From: Clostridium_AW sp040797845
Lineage (GTDB): Bacteria; Bacillota; Clostridia; Clostridiales; Clostridiaceae
Assembly: GCA_040797845.1 (NCBI GenBank)
Contig: JBFNFA010000005.1
Location: 206,877 to 270,876 of the forward strand
DNA length: 64,000 bases
Direction: 5' to 3'
Shown here: one piece after another, positions 25,041-32,350 of the stretch
How the letters are laid out: each line of letters opens with the position of its first letter
Position numbering within the stretch: the first letter of the stretch is position 1
Notes under the pieces: model-generated
What the model was told of the DNA's origin: nothing
The model's input: only the letters and a program-made list of their open reading frames with translations
Database searches by the model: none
Program-made: the position numbers and the translations under genes

Positions 25041-26183
25041 ATGAAATTTGAATCATTATTAATTCATGGTGGAATAGATGGAGATGAGAATACTGGAGCG
25101 GTAAATGTACCAATTTACCAGACCTCAACTTATAAACAGTCTAAATTTGGTGTAAATAAAGGATATGAATATTCAAGAACAGGGAATCCAACAAGAGAAG
25201 CCTTAGAAAAACTTGTTGCAGATCTTGAGGAAGGCTATGCAGGGTTTGCCTTTGCTTCAGGAATGGCTGCTACCACTGCAGTGTTATCATTATTTAAGTC
25301 AGGAGACAGAATAATAATTTCAAACAATGTATATGGTGGCACCTTTAGAGTTTTAGATAAAATATTCAATAACTTTGGTATTAAGTATTCTATAGTTAAT
25401 ACTTCAGATTTAGATGAAGTAAGAAACAGCATTGATGAAACAGTAAAGGCAATATATATAGAAAGCCCAACAAATCCTCTGATGGACATAACTGATATAG
25501 AAGCGGTGTCAAAGATAGCTAAGGAAAAGGGTATATATACTATAGTCGATAATACCTTCATGACTCCATATCTGCAAAAGCCAATAACTCTTGGAGTAGA
25601 TATAGTTATTCATAGCGCAACTAAATATCTAGGGGGACACAGTGATGTAGTTTCAGGTATCGCTGTTGTAAACAGCAAAGAATTAGCGGAAAGACTTCAT
25701 TTTGTTCAGAATTCTACTGGAGGAGTTTTAGCTCCATTTGATTCCTTCCTTTTAATAAGAGGAATTAAAACCTTAGCAGTGAGAATGGATAGGCATGAAG
25801 ATAATGCAAAGATTGTTGCAGAGTTTTTAAGAAATAGAGAAGAGATAGAAAAGGTATATTATCCAGGTTTTGAGGATCATCCAGGTTATGAAATTCAATC
25901 AAGACAAGCTAATGGTTATGGTGGAATGATATCCTTTATTCTTAAGGAAGGCTACGATTATAAAAAGTTTCTTGAAAGTCTTAAGTTAATAACCTTTGGA
26001 GAAAGTTTAGGAGGAGTTGAATCACTAGTTTGCCATCCTGCCTCTATGACCCATGGTTCTATACCTTATGAGCTAAGACAAAAGGTTGGTATTGTGGATA
26101 ATTTAATAAGATTATCTGTAGGTATAGAAAAGGATGAAGATTTAATACAAGATTTAGAAAATGCATTAAGAGGGGGTAAATAA
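25041..26183 (+). CDS. mccB: Cystathionine gamma-lyase/beta-lyase (MccB/MetC family)
   Basis: A 380-residue PLP enzyme of the Cys/Met metabolism family. It shows YEYSRTGNPTREALE, FASGMAATTAVLSLF, YIESPTNPLMDITD and the PLP-lysine motif SATKYLGGHSDVVSG (Lys about 196), plus the C-terminal LGGVESLVCHPASMTHG. It would split cystathionine. With the MccA-like enzyme at 26621 and LuxS in between, gamma-cleavage to cysteine is the likely direction. The exact reaction (gamma or beta) is not decidable by eye. Confidence 0.88.
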   Translation: MKFESLLIHGGIDGDENTGAVNVPIYQTSTYKQSKFGVNKGYEYSRTGNPTREALEKLVADLEEGYAGFAFASGMAATTAVLSLFKSGDRIIISNNVYGGTFRVLDKIFNNFGIKYSIVNTSDLDEVRNSIDETVKAIYIESPTNPLMDITDIEAVSKIAKEKGIYTIVDNTFMTPYLQKPITLGVDIVIHSATKYLGGHSDVVSGIAVVNSKELAERLHFVQNSTGGVLAPFDSFLLIRGIKTLAVRMDRHEDNAKIVAEFLRNREEIEKVYYPGFEDHPGYEIQSRQANGYGGMISFILKEGYDYKKFLESLKLITFGESLGGVESLVCHPASMTHGSIPYELRQKVGIVDNLIRLSVGIEKDEDLIQDLENALRGGK

Positions 26184-26184
26184 A

Positions 26185-26637
26185 ATGGTAAAAGTAGAAA
26201 GTTTTTTATTAGATCATACAAAGGTTAAGGCCCCTTTTGTAAGGAAATGCGGAACTCAGCAAGGTGAAAAGGGGGATATAATCTCCAAGTTTGATTTAAG
26301 ATTCTTGCAACCTAATGAAGAAGAAATGCCAACAGCAGCAGTTCATACACTTGAGCATCTACTTGCAGGGTATATGAGAGAAAAGATGGATAATATAATA
26401 GACATTTCTCCAATGGGATGCAGAACAGGCTTTTACATGGTAGCTTGGGGAGAGGTTGAAGCTGATATTGTTATTGAAGCATTAAATTATGCATTAAATA
26501 AAGTTGTAGAAACAGAAGAAGTTCCCGCAACTAATGCAGTTCAATGTGGAAACTATAGAGATCATTCTCTTTTTTCAGCAAAGGAATATGCAAAGCATGT
26601 TTTAGGAAAGGGTGTTAGCAGTGAAATATTTAAATAG
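26185..26637 (+). CDS. luxS: S-ribosylhomocysteine lyase LuxS
   Basis: A 150-residue metalloenzyme of the usual LuxS length. The zinc site is HTLEHLLAGYMRE (H-x3-H) and the Cys of QCGNYRDHS; the catalytic Cys is in SPMGCRTGFYM. It splits S-ribosylhomocysteine into homocysteine and the AI-2 precursor DPD. It starts 1 base after the lyase stop and overlaps the next gene, so it is embedded between the two transsulfuration enzymes and supplies their homocysteine. Confidence 0.95.
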   Translation: MVKVESFLLDHTKVKAPFVRKCGTQQGEKGDIISKFDLRFLQPNEEEMPTAAVHTLEHLLAGYMREKMDNIIDISPMGCRTGFYMVAWGEVEADIVIEALNYALNKVVETEEVPATNAVQCGNYRDHSLFSAKEYAKHVLGKGVSSEIFK

Positions 26638-27529
26638 CATAAAAGAGCTTATAGGTAATACCTCTATTATAAAGCTTAATAATTTAAATATTAAGGATGG
26701 AGTTAGTATTTTTGCAAAGCTTGAGAATCTTAATCCAGGTGGAAGTGTTAAAGACAGGATAGGAGCTTATATGATTGAACAGGCTGAAAAAAAAGGAAAG
26801 CTAAAACCAGGATATACAATAGTTGAAGCTACTGCTGGTAATACTGGTATCGGCATTGCTCTTGGGGCAATAAATAAGGGATACAATGTAATTTTTGTAG
26901 TTCCAGAGAAGTTTTCAGTTGAGAAACAAGCTTTGATGAGAGCATTAGGAGCTACCATAATAAATACACCAAGAGAAACTGGTATGATGGGAGCTGTCCA
27001 GAAGGCAGAGGAATTATTAAATACTATAGAAAATTCAATAAGCCTAAGGCAGTTTGAAAATCAATCAAATCCACTGGAACACTACGAAACTACTGGCCCA
27101 GAGATATATGAAGCTATGGATGGGAAAATAGATTATTTCATATGTGGAGCTGGTAGTGGAGGAACTTTTACGGGAGTTACAAAATTTCTTAAGGAAAAAA
27201 ACAATAATATCAAAGGAGTTTTAGCCGATCCTCATGGTTCTACTATGGGTGGTGGAATTGAAGGTTGCTACGATATTGAAGGCATTGGCAATAACTTCGT
27301 ACCTAAAACTATGGATATGACCTTGGTGGATGAGGTGGTAAAGGTTAGTGATGAAGAGGCATATGAAATGGTTAAGACTCTAGCCCTAAAGGAAGGGCTT
27401 ATTGTTGGAAGTTCCTCTGGGGCAGCTGTAGTCGCCGCATTAAAGCTAGCTCAAAACATTGATAAAGGTAATATAGTTACGGTGCTACCTGATAGAGGGG
27501 ACAGGTACTTTAGTAAAAATATTTATTAA
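26621..27529 (+). CDS. mccA: Cysteine synthase family protein, MccA-like (OAS-dependent cystathionine beta-synthase)
   Basis: About 302 residues. Motifs are the PLP-lysine GGSVKDRIGAY, EATAGNTGIGIALG (the EATAGNTG form is that of MccA/CBS-like enzymes), CGAGSGGTFTG, GSTMGGGIEG and VLPDRGDRY. GTG 26621 is preferred over the in-frame GTG 26612, since AGGAAAGG ends two bases before the latter. The gene overlaps luxS by 17 bases. It would join homocysteine and O-acetylserine to cystathionine, feeding the lyase upstream. A plain cysteine synthase role is the alternative. Confidence 0.87.
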   Translation: MKYLNSIKELIGNTSIIKLNNLNIKDGVSIFAKLENLNPGGSVKDRIGAYMIEQAEKKGKLKPGYTIVEATAGNTGIGIALGAINKGYNVIFVVPEKFSVEKQALMRALGATIINTPRETGMMGAVQKAEELLNTIENSISLRQFENQSNPLEHYETTGPEIYEAMDGKIDYFICGAGSGGTFTGVTKFLKEKNNNIKGVLADPHGSTMGGGIEGCYDIEGIGNNFVPKTMDMTLVDEVVKVSDEEAYEMVKTLALKEGLIVGSSSGAAVVAALKLAQNIDKGNIVTVLPDRGDRYFSKNIY

Positions 27530-27557
27530 TGCTATATAAAAACCGAAATTGATTTAC

Positions 27558-27604
27558 AGACAAGGATAAGGTGACTTAGTATGTCAGCTCATCCTTGTCT
27601 TTTT
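27558..27604. terminator. Terminator of the sulfur operon, overlapping the marR 3' end
   Basis: AGACAAGGAT (27558-27567) pairs with ATCCTTGTCT (27591-27600), then TTTT. The marR stop at 27576 lies inside the loop side, so the two convergent units share it. Confidence 0.8.
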
Positions 27605-28067
27605 CATCATTATCTAAGCCATTATATAATCTTGTTATTAAGGAGTAGAATAGATGAATCTCTTCATCAGAATAGTGGTTGAATAAATTTTCTAGCTTTA
27701 AATTATGCAGCGTAGAAATCTTTTCAAAATATTCTTCGGCTTCTTTTGTCATTGTAATAGTCATACTTCGTTTGTCTGTGGGACTTGGTTGAATGATCAC
27801 AAATCCCTTCTTTTCTAAAGATAAGGCTAATTTTTTGATGTTTTGTCTAGAAGAACCAAGCAATTCTCCAAAATAAGTAAAGGTTTGTTTTTCGGGAGAA
27901 TGCCTAATCATTACTAACAGCATAAATTGCTTCAAAGTAATATGTGGATCAGCTCTGTCAAAAACGGTCTGCAAGCGATTTTGCAGAATGAAAATACTTG
28001 CAAAAATACCACGGACTTCTTTTTCTCTTTCTCCGCTATAACTAGAAATCATGTTATTTATCTGCAT
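27576..28067 (-). CDS. MarR-family transcriptional regulator
   Basis: A 163-residue MarR protein starting at ATG 28067, seven bases after AGGAGGA (an in-frame ATG at 28088 lies upstream of that RBS). The winged helix is visible as ITLKQFMLLVMIRHSPE, FTYFGELLGSSRQNIKKLAL and the wing PSPTDKRSMTITMT. It most likely represses itself and the divergent flavodoxin gene through the palindromes at 28096-28146. The ligand or redox signal is unknown. Confidence 0.88.
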   Translation of the reverse strand: MQINNMISSYSGEREKEVRGIFASIFILQNRLQTVFDRADPHITLKQFMLLVMIRHSPEKQTFTYFGELLGSSRQNIKKLALSLEKKGFVIIQPSPTDKRSMTITMTKEAEEYFEKISTLHNLKLENLFNHYSDEEIHLFYSLITRLYNGLDNDEKDKDELTY

Positions 28068-28095
28068 GATGGTTCCTCCTATGTTCATTCTATAC

Positions 28096-28146
28096 TTGAC
28101 ATTATAGGTAACTAGTTGCTATAATGTCAAGATAGTAACTAGTTAC
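28096..28146. promoter_or_regulatory. Mirror-image divergent promoters with MarR operators
   Basis: Plus strand: TTGACA (28096-28101), 18 bp, TATAAT (28120-28125). Minus strand: TTGACA (28130-28125), 18 bp, TATAAT (28106-28101). The two promoters thus occupy the same 35 bp, whose 12-bp arms are exact complements. Two near-identical 12-bp operators, GTAACTAGTTGC (28108-28119) and the perfect palindrome GTAACTAGTTAC (28135-28146), lie in the spacer and just after the plus -10. Confidence 0.85.
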
Positions 28147-28164
28147 CTATAAGGATGTGTGTTT

Positions 28165-28692
28165 ATGAGTAAAGTAATTATTTATGCTTCCAAATATGGT
28201 TCAAGTAAAAAATATGCTGAAAAACTGCATGAAATTATGAAGTTACCAATATATAGCTATACCGATTTACCTAATGATTTTTCTAATTATCACGAGATAA
28301 TCTTAATTGCTTCTCTTTATGCTTCGGGAACTTTAGGACTCAAAAAGGTAATGGAAAAGATGAACTTAGAAAATACAGAGATGACAATTATTACGGTGGG
28401 ATTGGCTGATATAGACAAAGAAACAAATATCCAAAAAATCAGAGAGAAAATTAATAAAACAATTCAAAATACACCTATAAAGATAAAAAATATTTTCCAT
28501 TTGCGTGGTGGGATAAATTATTCAAAACTTTCATTTACTCATAAGCTGATGATGAAAGCACTGTATACCAAAGTTAAAAATAAGCCTTTAAATGAAATAG
28601 ACGATGAAGCAAGAGAGTTTTTAGATACCTATGGAAAAGAAGTTAATTTTATTGACTTCAATAGGTTGGAAAGTATTATTCCAAATCTTTAA
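28165..28692 (+). CDS. Flavodoxin-domain protein (HemG/protoporphyrinogen-oxidase-like)
   Basis: About 175 residues from ATG 28165 (AAGGA 9 bases before; the in-frame GTG at 28159 is too close). It opens with the FMN phosphate loop IIYASKYGSSKKYAEKL, then IILIASLYASGTLGLKK and TIITVGLAD. The layout fits the Flavodoxin_5 family, which includes menaquinone-dependent protoporphyrinogen oxidase. A general FMN redox role is safer than haem synthesis. It is controlled together with the divergent marR gene. Confidence 0.8.
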   Translation: MSKVIIYASKYGSSKKYAEKLHEIMKLPIYSYTDLPNDFSNYHEIILIASLYASGTLGLKKVMEKMNLENTEMTIITVGLADIDKETNIQKIREKINKTIQNTPIKIKNIFHLRGGINYSKLSFTHKLMMKALYTKVKNKPLNEIDDEAREFLDTYGKEVNFIDFNRLESIIPNL

Positions 28693-28749
28693 ATCTGATA
28701 GTGAAGTTTCTTCGATAGAATTAGTTGTCAAGTGAGATGAGATAAGCGC

Positions 28750-28788
28750 AAACCGAGTTATCAGCGAAAAGCTGGAAGCTCGGTTTTT
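28750..28788 (+). terminator. Terminator of the flavodoxin gene
   Basis: AAACCGAG (28750-28757) pairs with CTCGGTTT, with an inner CAGC/GCTG stem and a five-T tail. Confidence 0.8.
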
Positions 28789-28883
28789 GTTATATAAACT
28801 TATGACGTAATATTAAAATAAAACGTATTTAATATGTTTCAATGTAATTCCCCATCACTTATCAACCTGTCAATAACGCTCCG

Positions 28884-28958
28884 CGCTCCAATGGGACGAC
28901 TGTAGCCACCGCTTTAAAGTTAGCAGAAAAAATTAATATCCATAAAATGTGTTTATAA
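28884..28958 (+). pseudogene. 3' remnant of a cysteine synthase-like gene
   Basis: The frame from 28887 reads SNG-TTVATALKLAEKINI, then HKMCL and a stop. This lines up with SSGAAVVAALKLAQNIDKG near the C-terminus of the intact gene at 26621. Upstream sequence has no matching frame, so only the tail survives. It overlaps by 6 bases the 3' end of the SUKH-like gene on the other strand. Confidence 0.5.
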
Positions 28959-29495
28959 TTTCATGGCAACTGAAGTCATCTCATGTGATTGTAATTCATG
29001 TTCAATCAATTCAAATACGGAATTAAAAATATATACTTGTTCATCATATTCATGAGTTGCATATAGTTTCCCGCTTTCACCTATCCATACACATGCTGGA
29101 TAGTAATACCCTATTTCACCAACCAAAATGAATCCTTCATTAGCTTTCTTTTCAACAGCTTCATAGTCTTCAGAATATATCATAAACTCTGCATCATCAA
29201 ACATGTAATCTCTCACATCTGTCTTATATGAAATTCGGTAGGGAAATAGTTCAAATGTGAAATCTGGTGCATGGTCAAGATTACGAACTTCAATATACCA
29301 TTTACTAGCTATTCCTGAAAACTCAAAGAAAAATTTCTTAGCAGAAGAAAAAAGAGTAATTCCCTGCTCATTATAGTATTTCTCTATGTTTGAAATTTCT
29401 ACTTGTCTATTATTGAACCAGCCTGCATTTTCCATAGCCTTAATAATTCTGTTTGCCTTATTTCCTTGTAATTCAATTCTCTGATTAAGCACCAC
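28953..29495 (-). CDS. SUKH-3-like protein (polymorphic-toxin immunity family)
   Basis: A 180-residue soluble protein. The opening MENAGWFNNRQVEISNIEKY, then ITLFSSAKKFFFEFSGIAS and later GEIGYYYPACVWIGESGKLY, follow the order of SUKH-3 domains. These protect against toxins of contact-dependent or secreted systems. The start is GTG 29495 (GGGGTGA about 10 bases before); the overlapping ATG is in another frame. No toxin gene is adjacent, so an orphan immunity gene is inferred. A housekeeping SUKH role is the alternative. Confidence 0.65.
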   Translation of the reverse strand: MVLNQRIELQGNKANRIIKAMENAGWFNNRQVEISNIEKYYNEQGITLFSSAKKFFFEFSGIASKWYIEVRNLDHAPDFTFELFPYRISYKTDVRDYMFDDAEFMIYSEDYEAVEKKANEGFILVGEIGYYYPACVWIGESGKLYATHEYDEQVYIFNSVFELIEHELQSHEMTSVAMKL

Positions 29496-29643
29496 TTATT
29501 CATCACCCCATGTATATTGCTAATCCGCTCTTAAATTCCAATTTATCCTGTTATATAAATCTTACTCATCCAGCACATTATCCAAAGGGATAAGATACTG
29601 CTTTCTTTACCCCATAATTATATTATATCGCTATATGAAAAGA

Positions 29644-29680
29644 AAGAAAAAACACCCATTTATAGGCGTTTCTTTTTTTA
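29644..29680. terminator. Terminator-like hairpin
   Basis: AAGAAAAAACACC pairs imperfectly with GGCGTTTCTTTTTTT across an 8-nt loop. It precedes the amidase gene and has no obvious plus-strand gene before it, so it may end antisense or read-through RNA. Confidence 0.5.
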
Positions 29681-29743
29681 ATTAAAAGTTAAGGGGAAAA
29701 AAATAAAGAGTAAAAGGATTGGAGTTTTATAAGGAGAGGTATT

Positions 29744-30301
29744 ATGAATATAATAAATTCCAACTTGGTATTTAAAGGACTTGATTATGGGAATATTCCT
29801 AAGATGATTATCTTACATCATGCAGAGGCATTAAAGTGCAGCATAGAAGATATTCATAGATGGCATTTAAACAATGGGTGGTCAGGTTGTGGCTATCATT
29901 ATTTTATTAGGAAAGACGGAAGAATTTATGTAGGTAGAAATGAAAAAGCTGTAGGTGCTCACTGTATAAATTATAATGCTGTATCTATAGGGATTTGTAT
30001 GGAGGGAAACTTTGGTGTAGAGAGCATGGGAGAAGTTCAGTATAAATCTTTGGTGAAATTATCCCGCTATATTTGTAGTAAATATAATATTAATAAAATA
30101 CATGGACATGGTGAGCTTAATGCTACTAATTGTCCTGGGAGGAATTTTACTTTGGAGAGGTTAGAGAATGATTCGAAAATAGGGGCAAGAGTGGAAGGTT
30201 ATCCAGGATATTTACTTAAATTTAATCCTAGTGTGAAAGATGAGAACGTTGAACTATTACAAAGCAAGCTTATTGAAAAAGGTTCTTTGAAAATTGAATA
30301 A
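29744..30301 (+). CDS. N-acetylmuramoyl-L-alanine amidase (Amidase_2), C-terminally shortened
   Basis: A 185-residue zinc amidase. The zinc ligands are the His of IILHHAEA and the His/Cys region HGHGELNATNCPGRNF. WHLNNGWSGCGYHYFIRKDG and YNAVSIGICMEGNFG are family blocks. No signal peptide is present, as in phage endolysins. After residue 150 the sequence DENVELLQSKLIEKG looks like the first half of a peptidoglycan-binding repeat that stops early, suggesting 3' truncation. No other phage genes are nearby. Confidence 0.85.
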   Translation: MNIINSNLVFKGLDYGNIPKMIILHHAEALKCSIEDIHRWHLNNGWSGCGYHYFIRKDGRIYVGRNEKAVGAHCINYNAVSIGICMEGNFGVESMGEVQYKSLVKLSRYICSKYNINKIHGHGELNATNCPGRNFTLERLENDSKIGARVEGYPGYLLKFNPSVKDENVELLQSKLIEKGSLKIE

Positions 30302-30362
30302 TACTGTATTAACAAAATATGTTATAATTGATTCATGATATTTAAGGAAGGAGATGATATAT

Positions 30363-30419
30363 ATGAAGTCACACAAAATTATATATCTTAAAAACATGAG
30401 GAGGGTGACTATATTTTAG
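30363..30419 (+). CDS. 18-residue leader peptide (candidate attenuator ORF)
   Basis: ATG 30363 stands behind a strong site (GGAAGGAGATG). The peptide is MKSHKIIYLKNMRRVTIF and stops 25 bases before the DJ-1 gene. Its last codons contain AGGAGGG, one partner in a switchable hairpin. A regulatory role is inferred from layout. Confidence 0.5.
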   Translation: MKSHKIIYLKNMRRVTIF

Positions 30420-30438
30420 CCCTCCTAAAGACAGGAGG
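30399..30438 (+). promoter_or_regulatory. Possible translational switch covering the DJ-1 gene RBS
   Basis: CCCTCCT (30420-30426) can pair with AGGAGGG in the leader ORF (30399-30405) or with the downstream gene's own ribosome site AGGAGG (30433-30438), but not with both. A ribosome translating the leader would cover the first partner and free CCTCCT to block the DJ-1 RBS. Confidence 0.5.
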
Positions 30439-30443
30439 ATATG

Positions 30444-31028
30444 ATGAATAATATTAAAAATGAAGTACTGATTGTATTGACGGAACGATGGAATGATTGG
30501 GAAGCAAGTTATGCCATTGCAGTTGCCAATTCTTTTTCAGATTATGAGGTTAAAACAATTGCAGTTGATGATGTTCCGAAGGCATCAATGGGTGGCATCA
30601 ATGCGTCTATTGACTACAATATAAATGATTATCAGAATTTTAATAACCTTGCCATGGTTATTCTCCCAGGTGGTCTTTCATGGGAAGAGAATGATTATAT
30701 GGAAATTGCAGAATTTATTAAGAAGCTCATGGAATTACACATTCCTGTAGCCGCTATTTGTGGAGCAACTACTTTCTTATGTAAGCATGGATTGCTTGAC
30801 AATGTAAAGCATACAGGAGACAGCCTAGAACTATTTCAAAAACAAAAAGGATATAAGGGAGAAGCATTATATATCCCTGCACAGGTAGTTGTTGACAATA
30901 AAATAATTACTGCAAATGAAACTGCTGCCGTTCAATTTGCTTATGAAATTTTTAAAATATTAGAGATTGACAGTGACGAAGAAATGGCGCAATGGTATGA
31001 TAACTTTAAAAATGGTGCAATTCGCTAG
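30444..31028 (+). CDS. DJ-1/PfpI family protein
   Basis: A 194-residue protein from ATG 30444 (better spaced from AGGAGG than the ATG at 30441). It has the DJ-1/PfpI fold: VLIVLTERWNDWEASYAIAV, the glutamate region, VILPGGLSWEEND and the nucleophile elbow VAAICGATTFL with its Cys (about 106). HTGDSLELF and ITANETAAVQFAYEI complete the fold. It is close to the YoaZ-type stress proteins; deglycase, protease or chaperone-like activity is not determinable. Expression may be governed by the leader ORF at 30363. Confidence 0.85.
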   Translation: MNNIKNEVLIVLTERWNDWEASYAIAVANSFSDYEVKTIAVDDVPKASMGGINASIDYNINDYQNFNNLAMVILPGGLSWEENDYMEIAEFIKKLMELHIPVAAICGATTFLCKHGLLDNVKHTGDSLELFQKQKGYKGEALYIPAQVVVDNKIITANETAAVQFAYEIFKILEIDSDEEMAQWYDNFKNGAIR

Positions 31029-31144
31029 AATGTGAGTAAAATCATATGGACAAATTTCAATTTATCTAAGAAATTAGATAAAATTTAATATGAATAATAT
31101 ATTTGTTTAACCACTAAAATATAAAACCGAATAATTTTTTCTAA

Positions 31145-31180
31145 ATACCGTGTTATTCAAATGAATCTCACGGTATTTTC
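31145..31180 (+). terminator. Cassette-type terminator hairpin T1
   Basis: ATACCGTG (31145-31152) pairs with CACGGTAT (31169-31176), with inner ATTCA/TGAAT and a T run. First of seven hairpins built on ACCGTATTATTCA...TGAATTTTACGGT (others at 35456, 44371, 45900, 53674, 55910, 57603). Confidence 0.75.
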
Positions 31181-31216
31181 TGTTTCGTATTACAGATATA
31201 ATGGGAGGAATTAGAA

Positions 31217-31310
31217 TTGAAAATTGGTGAATTAAATATGCGTTGTGGAGAATGTGACTTAATAGAACATTGCGGAGAACCTTGGTCAGATATTGCAATT
31301 AGAATAATAT
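31217..31310 (+). pseudogene. 5' fragment of a small Cys-rich protein gene
   Basis: GGGAGG at 31202 precedes TTG 31217, and the frame starts MKIGELNMRCGECDLIEHC (two close Cys pairs). It then runs into AT-rich sequence and the antisense of the GNAT gene 3' end. A TATAAT-like box (about 31197) follows hairpin T1. This looks like a cassette that kept its promoter, RBS and first ~30 codons. Confidence 0.45.
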
Positions 31311-31333
31311 ATCTTAAATTCATTATACTTAAA

Positions 31334-31834
31334 TTAATTTATTCCGACTATTTTACTTCTTCGTTCCATCAAGACGGTATCATGCCAAGCTCCATCACCC
31401 ATCTTAGCTATCTTTTCTCTTATACCAACTTCTCTAAAACCACACTTTTTATGTAGTAATATACTTGAAGTATTTTCTTTTATAATTACAGATTGTAAAG
31501 TCCAAATCCCATTCTCTTCTGATAGCTTAAATAAATTTTTTAGTAGAGCTGTTCCTATACCTTGTCCGTTATACTTTTCGCCTATATAAATACTAACTTC
31601 AGCTACTCCAAAATAAACACATCTACTTGAAGTAGGGCTTAACGCTACCCAACCTAATATATCATTTGACGAACGTGCAACTAACCGACAGGAATTAAGG
31701 TGACCCTTATCCCAATTTTCCCAGGTAGCCGCTTCAGTTTGAAATGTTGCTGTGCCTGTCTTTATTCCTTCTAAATAAATGTTTTTTACCTGCTCCCAGT
31801 CTGATGATTTCATTTCTTCAATTACATATTCCAT
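31334..31834 (-). CDS. GNAT acetyltransferase, phosphinothricin acetyltransferase-like
   Basis: About 166 residues from ATG 31834 (AGGAGAGA 8 bases before; GTG 31840 is too close). N-terminal YVIEEMKSSDWEQVKNIYLEG, EVSIYIGEKYNGQGIGTALL (acetyl-CoA loop) and HKKCGFREVGIREKIAKMGD with WHDTVLMER at the end match the Pat/MnaT (YwnH) group. Members N-acetylate phosphinothricin, methionine sulfoximine or other small amines. The true substrate is unknown. It is the only minus-strand GNAT in the region. Confidence 0.85.
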   Translation of the reverse strand: MEYVIEEMKSSDWEQVKNIYLEGIKTGTATFQTEAATWENWDKGHLNSCRLVARSSNDILGWVALSPTSSRCVYFGVAEVSIYIGEKYNGQGIGTALLKNLFKLSEENGIWTLQSVIIKENTSSILLHKKCGFREVGIREKIAKMGDGAWHDTVLMERRSKIVGIN

Positions 31835-31942
31835 TTTCACTCTCTCCTAAATAGTAATAAAATTCGTGATAAAATATGATTGTAATATAATAATTATATT
31901 TTAACATAATAAATTTAAGTATAGAATTAAGAAAAATTATTA

Positions 31943-31971
31943 TTGTTTTTTATATCGGTAGCCGATATAAT
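31943..31971 (+). promoter_or_regulatory. Promoter of the padR operon with palindromic operator
   Basis: TTGTTT (31943-31948), 17-bp spacer, TATAAT (31966-31971). The 19-bp palindrome TATATCGG-TAG-CCGATATA (31951-31969) fills the spacer and reaches the -10, a likely PadR autorepression site. Confidence 0.75.
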
Positions 31972-32020
31972 ATAACTATAGACGATATAACGGCATACGT
32001 AATAGTTTGGGGGTGAGTAA

Positions 32021-32350
32021 ATGTCAGAAAGTACAGAACCAGGGGCATTAACGGAGGCAGTTTATTATATTCTTATATCCCTATATAAACCCATGCATGG
32101 TTATGGCATAATGCAGAATGTAAAAGAACTAAGTCATGGACGTGTGTCACTTGGTGCAGGAACCTTATATGGTGCTATAAACACATTGGTAAATAAAGGA
32201 TGGATAAAACTCCAATCCAATGATGAAGAATCTCGTAAAAAAGAATATCTAATTACAGAGTCAGGAAAAGAGGTAGTGAATGCTGAGATTTTAAGGTTAG
32301 AAGAACTTATTAATAACGGCAAACAAATCGTTGGAGGGGTTGTGGAATGA
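32021..32350 (+). CDS. PadR-family transcriptional regulator
   Basis: A 109-residue PadR protein: AVYYILISLYKPMHGYGIMQ, then SLGAGTLYGAINTLVNKGWI (recognition helix and wing) and KKEYLITESGKEVVNAE. It overlaps the DUF2812 gene by 4 bases (ATGA). This PadR-DUF2812 pairing is common in Firmicutes and usually responds to membrane or drug stress. The palindrome in its promoter suggests autorepression. RBS GGGGGTGAG. Confidence 0.9.
   Translation: MSESTEPGALTEAVYYILISLYKPMHGYGIMQNVKELSHGRVSLGAGTLYGAINTLVNKGWIKLQSNDEESRKKEYLITESGKEVVNAEILRLEELINNGKQIVGGVVE

Noticed and set aside
31217..31456. Full 79-codon plus-strand gene
   Set aside because: Only the first ~30 codons have protein-like content; the rest is antisense to the GNAT gene 3' end. 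Kept as a 5' fragment instead.
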